5,547 nucleotides of DNA from contig JAKAXS010000213.1 in NCBI GenBank assembly GCA_021816505.1, positions 1-5,547 on the forward strand, read 5' to 3'. Numbering within the stretch: the stretch's first letter is position 1; the number at the start of each line of letters is the position of its first letter. Source of the stretch: Pseudomonadota bacterium. Lineage in GTDB: Bacteria > Pseudomonadota > Alphaproteobacteria > Rhizobiales > Hyphomicrobiaceae. A program made the translations under genes and the position numbers. A model generated the notes under the pieces. It had not been told where the DNA came from and did no database searches. It worked only from the letters and a program-made list of their open reading frames with translations. Positions 1 through 5,547 of the stretch are shown one piece after another.

Positions 1-2
1 CG

Positions 3-1034
3 ATCCTCGGGCTGTACCTGGGCTCGAGCCGCATGATCACGGCTATGATCGATCGGGCCAACGGCGACCTTTGGGTCACCGCATACGGCGCCAAGAGCTT
101 CGAAGACGGTGGTGTACTGCTGACGCAGCGCGAACGGCACGCGGCGCTTGCCACTCCCGGTGTGAAAGCCGTCATTCCGATGATCGTGGCGTTCGCCGAG
201 TGGCGCAAGCCCAGCGGCGGCTCGACGCGCGTTGTCGTCGTCGGCACCGATGCCGAGGACGATGGCCTGCAGCCTTGGGACATGGTTCAGGGCTCGTGGG
301 CCGACATCAAGTCGCCCGACGCCATCGCCGTGGACAACACCTACCTGCGCGAGCTCGATATCAACGGTGTCGGTGACACGGCGCAGATCGCGACGGGGCG
401 CGTGCGGGTCAAGGCGCTGACGCACGGCATCCGCTCGTTCACGCAGAGCCCATATGCATTCACGCCGCTGAACCGCGCACGTCAGCTCATTGGCGTCGAC
501 GGCGACAAGACGACGTTCTTTCTCGTGCAACTTCAGCCGGGTGCCGACACCGAAGCGGTGCGCGCCGACTTGAAATCGCGCCTGGAAGGTGCGGACGTGC
601 TCACCAAGCAGGAGTTCCGCGACCGCAGCCTCACGCAGTGGTTGTTCCGCACGGGCGCTGGCGTCGCTCTGATTGGCGGCGCGCTGCTGGGCATTCTTGT
701 TGGAACCGTCATCGTCGCGCAGACGCTGTACTCCAGCACGAAGGACCACCTTAACGAATTTGCGACGTTGCGTGCGCTCGGGTCGTCTTCGGGCTATATA
801 CACAAGGTCATCCTGGCCCAGGCCGGGTTGAGCGCGGTGATCGGCTACGCACTCGGCATGATGATCGCACTCACCGTGCTGATCATGAGCCGCTCGTCGC
901 CGCTACCGCTGGTGATGACACCGGGCCTCGCCGCCGCACTGTTCGCCTTGACGCTGTCCATGTGCGCGATCTCCGCTGTGTCGGCGATCGTGAAGGTAAC
1001 GAAGATCGATCCAGCAACGGTATTCAACAGATGA
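3..1034 (+). CDS. devC: DevC-like ABC exporter permease (FtsX/MacB fold), 5' end cut by window
   Basis: Inner-membrane permease of a DevBCA-type exporter. The frame is open to the left edge, and ten residues (ILGLYLGSSR) precede the first in-window Met at 33, so that Met is internal. The usual N-terminal membrane helix, roughly 50 residues, lies mostly outside. Counting from Met33, residues 1-205 form the extracytoplasmic domain typical of FtsX/MacB-type permeases, with the family-like stretch DRANGDLWV at 7-15. Three hydrophobic segments follow at about 207-231, 258-285 and 293-320. Between the first two, the charged KDHLNEFATLRALG region (237-250) matches the cytoplasmic coupling loop that contacts the ATPase. 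The C-terminus DPATVFNR is typical of FtsX-like permeases. The stop overlaps the next ATG in ATGA, which suggests translational coupling. The family assignment is firm. The 'dev' name is by resemblance to the cyanobacterial glycolipid exporter; the substrate here is unknown. Confidence 0.93.
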   Translation: MLGLYLGSSRMITAMIDRANGDLWVTAYGAKSFEDGGVLLTQRERHAALATPGVKAVIPMIVAFAEWRKPSGGSTRVVVVGTDAEDDGLQPWDMVQGSWADIKSPDAIAVDNTYLRELDINGVGDTAQIATGRVRVKALTHGIRSFTQSPYAFTPLNRARQLIGVDGDKTTFFLVQLQPGADTEAVRADLKSRLEGADVLTKQEFRDRSLTQWLFRTGAGVALIGGALLGILVGTVIVAQTLYSSTKDHLNEFATLRALGSSSGYIHKVILAQAGLSAVIGYALGMMIALTVLIMSRSSPLPLVMTPGLAAALFALTLSMCAISAVSAIVKVTKIDPATVFNR

Positions 1035-1783
1035 CGGGCACCCCCACGCTCGAAGCCGACAATATCGTCAAGGAACTTGGCCGCGGCGCGGGCAAGGTCA
1101 TGGCGCTGAAAGGCGTCAGCCTTGCGCTCAATCCGGGCGAGCTGACGCTCCTCATGGGACCGTCCGGCTCCGGCAAGACGACGCTGCTGTCGATCCTAGG
1201 CTGTATTCTGACGCAAACGTCCGGCGAGATCCGCGTTGCAGGGCAGAGTACGACGGGCCTGAAAGCGGAAGACCTGGCAGCGCTTCGCCGCGCGCACATC
1301 GGCTACATCTTCCAGTCCTACAACCTCTTTCCGACGCTCAACGCGCTGGAGAACGTGCGCATCGCGCTCGATGTGCTGGGGCAGAAGGGCTACGCCGCCT
1401 CGCAACGCGCCGAAGAGGTGCTGCACGAGGTCGGCCTCGGTCACCGTTTGAAGAATTACCCGGGCAATCTCTCGGGTGGTGAGCAGCAGCGTGTCGCTGT
1501 CGCTCGCGCGATCGCCAGCTCGCCTTCGGTCGTGCTGGCAGACGAGCCGACGGCTGCTCTCGATAGCGAGAACGGGCATGCCGTCATGGAACTCCTGGCG
1601 CGTATCGCCAGGGAACAGAAGCGCAGCGTCCTTGCTGTAACGCACGATCCCAGAACGCTCGGCTATGCCGACCGTGTGGTGCGTATCGAGGATGGCTTGA
1701 TCGTGGGCGAGGAGCGCAGGCCGGATGGCCTCGACGCGCCACGCGTCACGGATCTTACGAAAAGGCGGAAAGCTCATGGCTAA
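1031..1783 (+). CDS. devA: DevA-like ABC transporter ATPase (MacB/LolD class)
   Basis: Cytoplasmic ATP-binding subunit of 250 residues, the normal length for the LolD/MacB/DevA class. All core motifs are intact: Walker A GPSGSGKTT (43-51), Q-loop Gln95 in IFQSYNLFP, signature LSGGEQQR (147-154), Walker B VVLADE (167-172), D-loop AALDS (175-179) and H-loop His205 in VTHDPR. It should therefore hydrolyse ATP and drive conformational change in the adjacent permease. I chose the ATG at 1031 because it overlaps the permease stop as ATGA and places the first beta strand where the family has it. An in-frame ATG at 962 would add 23 residues read inside the permease gene and is rejected. No strong Shine-Dalgarno precedes 1031, consistent with re-initiation by ribosomes leaving the permease gene. 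The C-terminal tail (about 226-250) is rich in Arg and Lys and lies outside the conserved fold. Confidence 0.97.
   Translation: MTGTPTLEADNIVKELGRGAGKVMALKGVSLALNPGELTLLMGPSGSGKTTLLSILGCILTQTSGEIRVAGQSTTGLKAEDLAALRRAHIGYIFQSYNLFPTLNALENVRIALDVLGQKGYAASQRAEEVLHEVGLGHRLKNYPGNLSGGEQQRVAVARAIASSPSVVLADEPTAALDSENGHAVMELLARIAREQKRSVLAVTHDPRTLGYADRVVRIEDGLIVGEERRPDGLDAPRVTDLTKRRKAHG
1761..1768 (+). promoter_or_regulatory. Ribosome binding site deciding the devB-like start
   Basis: The bases AAAGGCGG lie 7 bases before the ATG at 1776, inside the end of the ATPase gene. This Shine-Dalgarno-like run favours 1776 over the in-frame ATG at 1725, which lies upstream of it. It also indicates independent loading of ribosomes on top of coupling through the 8 bp overlap. 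Confidence 0.5.
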
Positions 1784-2873
1784 TTTGATGGCCCGATTGA
1801 ATTCAACGTTTGCGACCGTGACGGCGTTCGGCCTGCTGGCCGTTGCCATCAGCCTCCTGCTCAACTGGGGACCGCCGACCGGCAACGCGCCGCCGGCCTA
1901 TGCGGCCGACCCGGTCAACACGGCCCGTCCGCAGTGGGCCGCGTCCGCGACCGGTCGCGTTGAGCCGAAGGACGGCGAGGTACGCATCACCACGCAGACG
2001 GGTGGCGAGATCGTCGCCGTCAACGTGAAGACCAACGACAAGGTCTCGGCTGGCGATGTGATGGTTCGCCTGGACGATCAGGATCTGGCTGACAAGCTGG
2101 CAGCGGCGCGCGCCGAAGCGCAGGTGCGGGTTCGCGAGCGCGATGAGGAGCCGGCCGCGAAGGGCCCCGCAGAAGAACGCCGCGTCGCTGAAGACAAGAC
2201 AGACGCCGCAGAGCGCGCTCTGTACGATGTCCGCCAGGCGCTCGATGCAGCGACCCTCAAGGCGCGCAACGACGCCAACGCGGTCGACGGGGTAACGAAG
2301 GCGCGGGAAGCCGTCACCGCCGCGCAGAAGAAAGTGGAAACGGAACGCGCAAATCTCACGCGTGTGAACGGTCTGGCGAACATGCCGTTGCCGACGCGTC
2401 TTGAATCGGCGCTGACGCAGGCGCGGTCGGACCTCACGCTGCTGGAGAATGCCATCGACCGCACGCGCATTCGCGCGCCGTACGACGGCACGGTGCTGAC
2501 AGTGTGGGCGAAGGTCGGCGAGACCGCCACGCCGTCTCCCGAGGCGCCGCTGGCGCTGTTCGGCGATCTGTCGAGCCTGCGCGTTCGCGCGGAAGTCGAA
2601 GAGCGCGACGTCGTGAAGATCAAGGAAGGCCAGGCCGCCGTGATCCGCGTGGACGCCTACGGCGAGAAGGATTTCGCCGGCAAGGTGACGTCGATTGCGC
2701 AGTCGCTGGGTGCGCCGCGCATCGTGTCGCGCGGGCCGCGTCGTCCCAATGACGTCGAAGTTTTGGAGGTTCTGGTGAGCCTCGACGGAAACCCGCCGCT
2801 TCTGACCGGCATGCGCGTCGACGTCTTCTTCAAGGACGGCGGCGCCGACACCGGCGAGCCGAAGACGAACTGA
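1776..2873 (+). CDS. devB: HlyD/DevB-family periplasmic membrane fusion protein
   Basis: Periplasmic adaptor of 365 residues, linking the inner-membrane ABC exporter to an outer-membrane channel. Residues 12-30 form a hydrophobic signal or anchor segment, followed by a possible signal peptidase site AYA-AD near 43. Residues 58-100 form the first lipoyl half (GRVEPKDGEVRI, GGEIVAVNV). About 101-225 is a long Ala/Glu/Lys/Arg-rich helical hairpin expected to be coiled coil, and 229-250 is the second lipoyl half (RTRIRAPYDGTVL). A beta-barrel (about 267-311, LRVRAEVEERDVV) and a C-terminal membrane-proximal domain ending near LTGMRVDVFF follow. The ATG at 1776 lies 8 bp inside the ATPase gene and has a purine-rich ribosome site upstream. 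An in-frame ATG at 1725 would put a basic extension before the signal segment, and one at 1788 is a less likely alternative. The gene ends 24 bases before the terminator stem, so it is the last gene of the operon. Confidence 0.95.
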   Translation: MANLMARLNSTFATVTAFGLLAVAISLLLNWGPPTGNAPPAYAADPVNTARPQWAASATGRVEPKDGEVRITTQTGGEIVAVNVKTNDKVSAGDVMVRLDDQDLADKLAAARAEAQVRVRERDEEPAAKGPAEERRVAEDKTDAAERALYDVRQALDAATLKARNDANAVDGVTKAREAVTAAQKKVETERANLTRVNGLANMPLPTRLESALTQARSDLTLLENAIDRTRIRAPYDGTVLTVWAKVGETATPSPEAPLALFGDLSSLRVRAEVEERDVVKIKEGQAAVIRVDAYGEKDFAGKVTSIAQSLGAPRIVSRGPRRPNDVEVLEVLVSLDGNPPLLTGMRVDVFFKDGGADTGEPKTN

Positions 2874-2897
2874 ACTCACTCAACGTTCTGAAATGCG

Positions 2898-2929
2898 AAA
2901 GGGCGGAACCGTTGCGTTCCGCCCTTTTT
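2898..2929 (+). terminator. Rho-independent terminator of the exporter operon
   Basis: A perfect 12 bp inverted repeat: AAAGGGCGGAAC (2898-2909) pairs with GTTCCGCCCTTT (2916-2927) around a 6-base loop (CGTTGC). A run of five T at 2925-2929 partly closes the stem. It lies 24 bases after the stop of the membrane fusion protein gene and 18 bases from the end of the convergent DUF533 gene. Read on the other strand the same stem is followed by TTTCGCATTT, a weaker U tract, so it may also stop transcription of the - strand genes less efficiently. Confidence 0.9.
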
Positions 2930-2947
2930 GCTTATCGTAGCTCTGCG

Positions 2948-4036
2948 TCAGGCCGACGTGGTGCGGGCCTCATTGTCGATGAATGCCGCCAATTCGCGGT
3001 TGATGCCCAGCTTGTTGGCGAGGGCTGCGAGAAATGCGTTCTCGCTGTTGGTGTCGGGCTCGATGGCGATGCGCGCGGCCGTATAGACCTGTGCTGCTTC
3101 TTCCGGTGACCGGATTTCAGCCGCCAACTCGTCGATGGTTGCCGGCATGCCGAGTTCATGCTGAAGGAAGGCTTCGGCCTCCGCTTCGATACCGCCCTGC
3201 TTCAGAGCACCGAAGATGCGCTGCTTTTCACCGTCGTCGATACGGCCGTCGGCATTCGCCGCGGCGATCATGGCGCGGATATAGAAGGTGGCGCTTTGGT
3301 TGGTCAGCGCCTGAGGCTCGAAGCCTGTTCCGGACGGCGCGACCTCGGCAGGATGCGCACCCGTGATGAGCGGGCGGCCCGACTGATAGTTCTGATAGGC
3401 CTTGTAGGCGAGCCCGCCGATCAACGCGAGCGCGCCGATCTTTGCCGCGCTCATCGCGAGGCCGCGGCCACTCTGCGTGCCCAGGACAAGTCCGCCGAGC
3501 GCGCCCGCGCCGGCACCGGCTGCGAGTTGATTGTTGGCGATCAGGTCCTTGATCTTCGCTACGAGGTCTTCCGGCGTTTGCCCGGTGCTGCGACTAAACG
3601 CGTCGCGTGCGCCGGTCGCATCGCTGACGCGGCCCGCGCCTTCCTGCACGCCCTGCGTCGCCTGGCTGAGAATCTGCCCGAGAATGTCGGCGATGCCGCC
3701 GCCACCCGTGCCGCCTTGGCCGCCCTGGCCGCCAAGGCTCTGTTGCAGCTTGCCGAGGATGTCGCTCAGTCCTCCGCCGCCGGCCGGTTCTGCGGCGCCA
3801 GGCGCCACGTTGCGGTTCTGGCCGGCGCCAAGGTTGCGCAGCATGTCTTCGAGAGCATTGCCACCCGCCTGACCAGCGGATGCCCCGGGAGCTGCGCCAT
3901 CGCGCGGCCCACCAAGATTGCGGGCAAGCTGGCCGAGGATGTCACCAAAGCCTCCGCTGCCGCCGCCTTGAGCGGGTGCCGCTCCGCGGTTGGCACCGTT
4001 GACGATCTGCTCCAACAGGGATCTGGCGTCGAACAT
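2948..4036 (-). CDS. DUF533 (YebE-like, TerB-fold) membrane-associated protein with Gly-rich repeat N-terminus
   Basis: A 362-residue protein. The C-terminal half (about 170-355) matches the DUF533/YebE family: a small-residue, glycine-zipper-like hydrophobic stretch (171-188, 195-212), then an all-helical TerB-like domain. That domain carries the conserved helix FYIRAMIAAANADGRID (251-267), where acidic residues follow 'AADG'-like spacing as in tellurite-resistance TerB proteins. The family is an inner-membrane protein group without an established biochemical function. The N-terminal half (1-170) is low-complexity Gly/Ala/Gln/Pro sequence with four short helices bearing D-[IM]-L (FGDILGQL 30-37, LEDMLRNL 62-69, LSDILGKL 90-97, IADILGQI 115-122), making it much longer than E. 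coli YebE, which is about 220 residues. The start at 4036 is supported by GAGAGGAAG just upstream. It is convergent with the exporter operon, and I see no direct functional link to it. Confidence 0.9.
   Translation of the reverse strand: MFDARSLLEQIVNGANRGAAPAQGGGSGGFGDILGQLARNLGGPRDGAAPGASAGQAGGNALEDMLRNLGAGQNRNVAPGAAEPAGGGGLSDILGKLQQSLGGQGGQGGTGGGGIADILGQILSQATQGVQEGAGRVSDATGARDAFSRSTGQTPEDLVAKIKDLIANNQLAAGAGAGALGGLVLGTQSGRGLAMSAAKIGALALIGGLAYKAYQNYQSGRPLITGAHPAEVAPSGTGFEPQALTNQSATFYIRAMIAAANADGRIDDGEKQRIFGALKQGGIEAEAEAFLQHELGMPATIDELAAEIRSPEEAAQVYTAARIAIEPDTNSENAFLAALANKLGINRELAAFIDNEARTTSA
3650..3949 (-). repeat. Four-copy D-[IM]-L helix repeat in the DUF533 protein N-terminus
   Basis: The coding region for residues 30-129 repeats a short amphipathic segment with consensus [FLI]-x-D-[IM]-L-x-x-L; the Asp residues are at 32, 64, 92 and 117. 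Copies are separated by Gly/Ala/Pro/Gln linkers of 15-25 residues. Two copies share the identical 12 bases gccgaggatgtc on the + strand (3752-3763 and 3932-3943), and a third is close (3676-3688), which suggests origin by internal duplication. The fourth (62-69) is more diverged. Confidence 0.6.
3710..3733 (-). repeat. Short tandem 9-base repeat coding Gly-Gly-Gln
   Basis: On the - strand the codons GGC GGC CAR occur twice in tandem and are followed by GGC GGC, coding residues 102-109 (GGQGGQGG) of the DUF533 protein. The unit is a whole number of codons, so gain or loss of copies would keep the frame and change only linker length. This lies inside one of the flexible linkers between the D-[IM]-L helices. 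Confidence 0.6.
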
Positions 4037-4040
4037 GGGT

Positions 4041-4049
4041 CTTCCTCTC
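4041..4049 (-). promoter_or_regulatory. Ribosome binding site of the DUF533 gene
   Basis: On the - strand GAGAGGAAG lies 4 bases before the ATG at 4036, with the AGGA core about 6 bases away. This is the clearest Shine-Dalgarno in the window and fixes the start of the gene. Confidence 0.7.
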
Positions 4050-4068
4050 TAACTTGAGCCGCATGCCC

Positions 4069-4097
4069 TAGTTAGGAAGCATACCCAGTAGCGACAA
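4069..4097 (-). promoter_or_regulatory. Candidate sigma-70-type promoter for the DUF533 gene, overlapping a dyad
   Basis: On the - strand TTGTCG (4097-4092) and TAACTA (4074-4069) are separated by exactly 17 bases. The first resembles an alphaproteobacterial -35 box and the second a weak -10 box. Initiation near 4062 would give a leader of about 25 bases with the strong ribosome site in it. The -10 lies within an imperfect inverted repeat (ATGC CCTA gt TAGG aa GCAT, + strand 4063-4082), which could be an operator. No terminator is visible between the DUF1217 stop and this gene, so read-through from upstream is also possible. This is a pattern match only. Confidence 0.3.
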
Positions 4098-4128
4098 GGC
4101 ATTTGAACGCAGATGATTTATTCCAAGG

Positions 4129-5547
4129 CTAGAATTGCCGGATTCGGATCCTTTGCAGGCCGCTCAGCATGTCCTGCGAGAAGCCTTGGTCGGCGCCACC
4201 GGTCAGAACCGTCATCGCGGCACTGGTCGGAGCTGCTCCGCCGCCGCCGTTCTCGATGTCATAATTCGCGGTGAAGCGCTTTATGAAGTTCTCAAGTTTC
4301 TTGGGATCCTTGAGATCGGCGACTTTCAACTTCTTGTCGATCGTGCGGGCGAGCACGTCGATGTCAGCGCGCACGGCGGCGAGCGGTATGCCGAGAGCCG
4401 TGCGGACGACTTCGAAGAGCGCCTTGTCGCCAAGTATCGCGTAGGCGGAGGTGATGGTGGGCGCCTTGCGTGCAAAGTACAGGGCCAGACGGACGCCATT
4501 GTTCGACTCGCCTTCCTGCAGTTCAAGCGTCTGCTGCAGATAGTTGGCGTAGGTCTGATAGATGCCGCCAGACGACTGCACCGCTTCTTCTGGAACGCGC
4601 TTGGTGTCGCCTTTGGCGTCGAAATTGAACATTGCCGCCATCTCGCGATAGCGCAGGTCCTTGGCCGTGTTGGCGAAGCTCTTGTTGTCCGCGAGATTGC
4701 TGGTCAGGATCTTTTTCAGGTCCCTGGCGCCGATCGCGTTCGCCTCGAAGCCGAATGCCTTCAGGATGTAAGTGGTAGCGCGCTTGTCGGCGACGAGCTG
4801 GTCCACGTTGTCGATTGTAGCGAGGGCAGACGCGTAGTAGTCCGATTCCGCCTTGATCAGGTTCTCTTGGTCCGTCGGACGATCTTTTGCGTAGTCTGGA
4901 CGTTTGTCGGCGGGATAAGACGCGGTGTATTTCTGCGAGAGACGCAGCGCATCGCTGTTCGACTGCGCCTGTCTTGGCGTGCCGATCGAGCCATCCGGAT
5001 CGAAGTTCAATGATGCGGCAAGGCTGCGATACTTTCCGTTGCCAAGTTGGTCGAGGAAAGTGAAAGCCTTGGAGGCGTCAGCGGTGAGGGCGGCGCGTAT
5101 CGACGCCTTCGATTCCTTTTTCGGATCGAGGCCATGCGCGATCAGAGCGTAGTTGAACAGATCCGCGTCCTTAAGGAATTCGTCGACCGCCTTACTTCGG
5201 TTCATGTCGGCGCGAGACTGCAGCGAATTGATCCGGGATTTGAACGTTGCCGTAGCGCCGGCAAATTCAGCGAGAGAAGCGACATTGTTCTTGGCGAGAT
5301 AGAAGCCGACTGTCTGCGTCAACTGCGCTGTTGATTGCGCGAACTCCCCCGGAGGGACCACCCCTGCGGTTCCGAAGTTGAACGCCCGGGCGAATTCCAG
5401 GTAGTTGCCACCCAGCTTGTTTGCGACACTGGTGGGATCGGCGAGGTTGCTTGTCAGCACTTTGACAAGTTCGGCTTTGGATGTCTTGGACAAATCGACG
5501 TCATAGGCAGACATCGCGAAGTTCAGCAGGGAAGCGTTCTCTTCGCT
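4129..5547 (-). CDS. DUF1217 repeat protein, N-terminus cut by window edge
   Basis: The frame has no stop up to the right edge. The first in-window Met (5514) is preceded by in-frame SEENASLLNFA, which fits the domain repeat, so the true start lies beyond the window. Counting from that Met there are 461 residues, all predicted soluble and helical, with no signal peptide or membrane segment seen. I see four copies of one unit: a helix ending in A-[YFHL]-[GD] (about 3, 127, 253, 373), then a segment like L-T-S-N-L-A-D (20-26, 270-276), closing in copies 1-3 with [FL]NF (45-47, 169-171, 296-298). Copy 4 is degenerate (RFTANYD, 413-419). This matches DUF1217, an alphaproteobacterial family of unknown biochemical role whose genes in rhizobia often lie in flagellar clusters. 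No flagellar gene is in the window. The C-terminus is a Gly-rich linker (423-427), then a tail ending LQRIRIRQF. Confidence 0.85.
   Translation of the reverse strand, partial: SEENASLLNFAMSAYDVDLSKTSKAELVKVLTSNLADPTSVANKLGGNYLEFARAFNFGTAGVVPPGEFAQSTAQLTQTVGFYLAKNNVASLAEFAGATATFKSRINSLQSRADMNRSKAVDEFLKDADLFNYALIAHGLDPKKESKASIRAALTADASKAFTFLDQLGNGKYRSLAASLNFDPDGSIGTPRQAQSNSDALRLSQKYTASYPADKRPDYAKDRPTDQENLIKAESDYYASALATIDNVDQLVADKRATTYILKAFGFEANAIGARDLKKILTSNLADNKSFANTAKDLRYREMAAMFNFDAKGDTKRVPEEAVQSSGGIYQTYANYLQQTLELQEGESNNGVRLALYFARKAPTITSAYAILGDKALFEVVRTALGIPLAAVRADIDVLARTIDKKLKVADLKDPKKLENFIKRFTANYDIENGGGGAAPTSAAMTVLTGGADQGFSQDMLSGLQRIRIRQF

Noticed and set aside
962..1030. Upstream ATG at 962 as start of the ATPase
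   Set aside because: It adds 23 residues (MRDLRCVGDREGNED...) translated out of frame from the permease gene, unlike any ABC ATPase N-terminus. The ATG at 1031 in the ATGA overlap fits the family length.
1725..1775. Upstream ATG at 1725 as start of the membrane fusion protein
   Set aside because: The added residues come from the ATPase gene read in another frame, and the ribosome site at 1761-1768 serves the ATG at 1776.
1196..1885. - strand open frame (229 codons) opposite the ABC ATPase
   Set aside because: The + strand carries every ABC ATPase motif in order. The antisense product has no family resemblance and spans two overlapping + strand genes.
1803..2879. Long - strand open frame (358 codons) opposite the membrane fusion protein gene
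   Set aside because: Its translation is Arg/His/Leu-rich with no recognisable domain, and the + strand frame encodes a full HlyD-type protein. Long antisense frames are expected in GC-rich genes.
3158..4057. Long + strand open frame (299 codons) opposite the DUF533 gene
   Set aside because: It is Ala/Arg-rich with no known motif. The - strand frame gives a recognisable DUF533 domain and has a strong ribosome site, so this is an antisense shadow.
4037..4128. Possible small RNA or terminator between the two - strand genes
   Set aside because: The only dyad has a 2-base centre and no T run, and no conserved RNA element could be recognised in these 92 bases.
4135..5013. Long + strand open frame (292 codons) opposite the DUF1217 gene
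   Set aside because: No domain is recognised, and the opposite frame shows clear periodic DUF1217 motifs.
1..5547. Mobile element, CRISPR, defence or toxin-antitoxin system
   Set aside because: No transposase, integrase, Cas-like or toxin-antitoxin-like protein, regular direct repeat array or tRNA-associated boundary is seen. Every stretch is explained by five ordinary chromosomal genes and short gaps.

Overview
The window reads as chromosomal DNA of a GC-rich alphaproteobacterium, most likely Hyphomicrobiales (Rhizobiales). This rests on high GC with GC-ending codons, on a DUF1217-type repeat protein (a family I know almost only from alphaproteobacteria, often near flagellar genes), and on a DUF533 protein with a long Gly/Ala-rich N-terminal region. 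No RNA genes, insertion sequences, CRISPR arrays or integrase genes are visible. No intergenic stretch exceeds about 100 bases, so the window is densely coding.

Left half, + strand (3-2873): a tightly packed three-gene operon for a DevBCA-type ABC exporter. It holds a DevC-like FtsX-fold permease cut by the left window edge, a MacB/LolD/DevA-class ATPase whose ATG overlaps the permease stop (ATGA), and a HlyD/DevB-type periplasmic membrane fusion protein whose ATG lies 8 bp inside the ATPase gene. Together they should form the inner-membrane and periplasmic parts of a tripartite efflux system. The outer-membrane TolC-like partner and any regulator are not in the window. A strong intrinsic terminator (2898-2929) closes the operon.

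Right half, - strand (2948-5547): two genes convergent with the exporter operon. Nearest the terminator is a DUF533 (YebE-like, TerB-fold) membrane-associated protein with an unusual N-terminal half, in which four short D-[IM]-L helices are separated by Gly-rich linkers. Upstream of it, across a 91-base gap holding a candidate promoter and a dyad, is a DUF1217 protein. Its reading frame runs off the right edge. I read it as four tandem copies of a domain of about 125 residues, the last one degenerate, and conclude that its true start lies outside the window.

I do not see a clearly new multi-gene system here. The least ordinary features are the internal repeat architectures of the two - strand proteins, the C-A-B order of the exporter genes, and a DUF1217 gene with no flagellar gene beside it.
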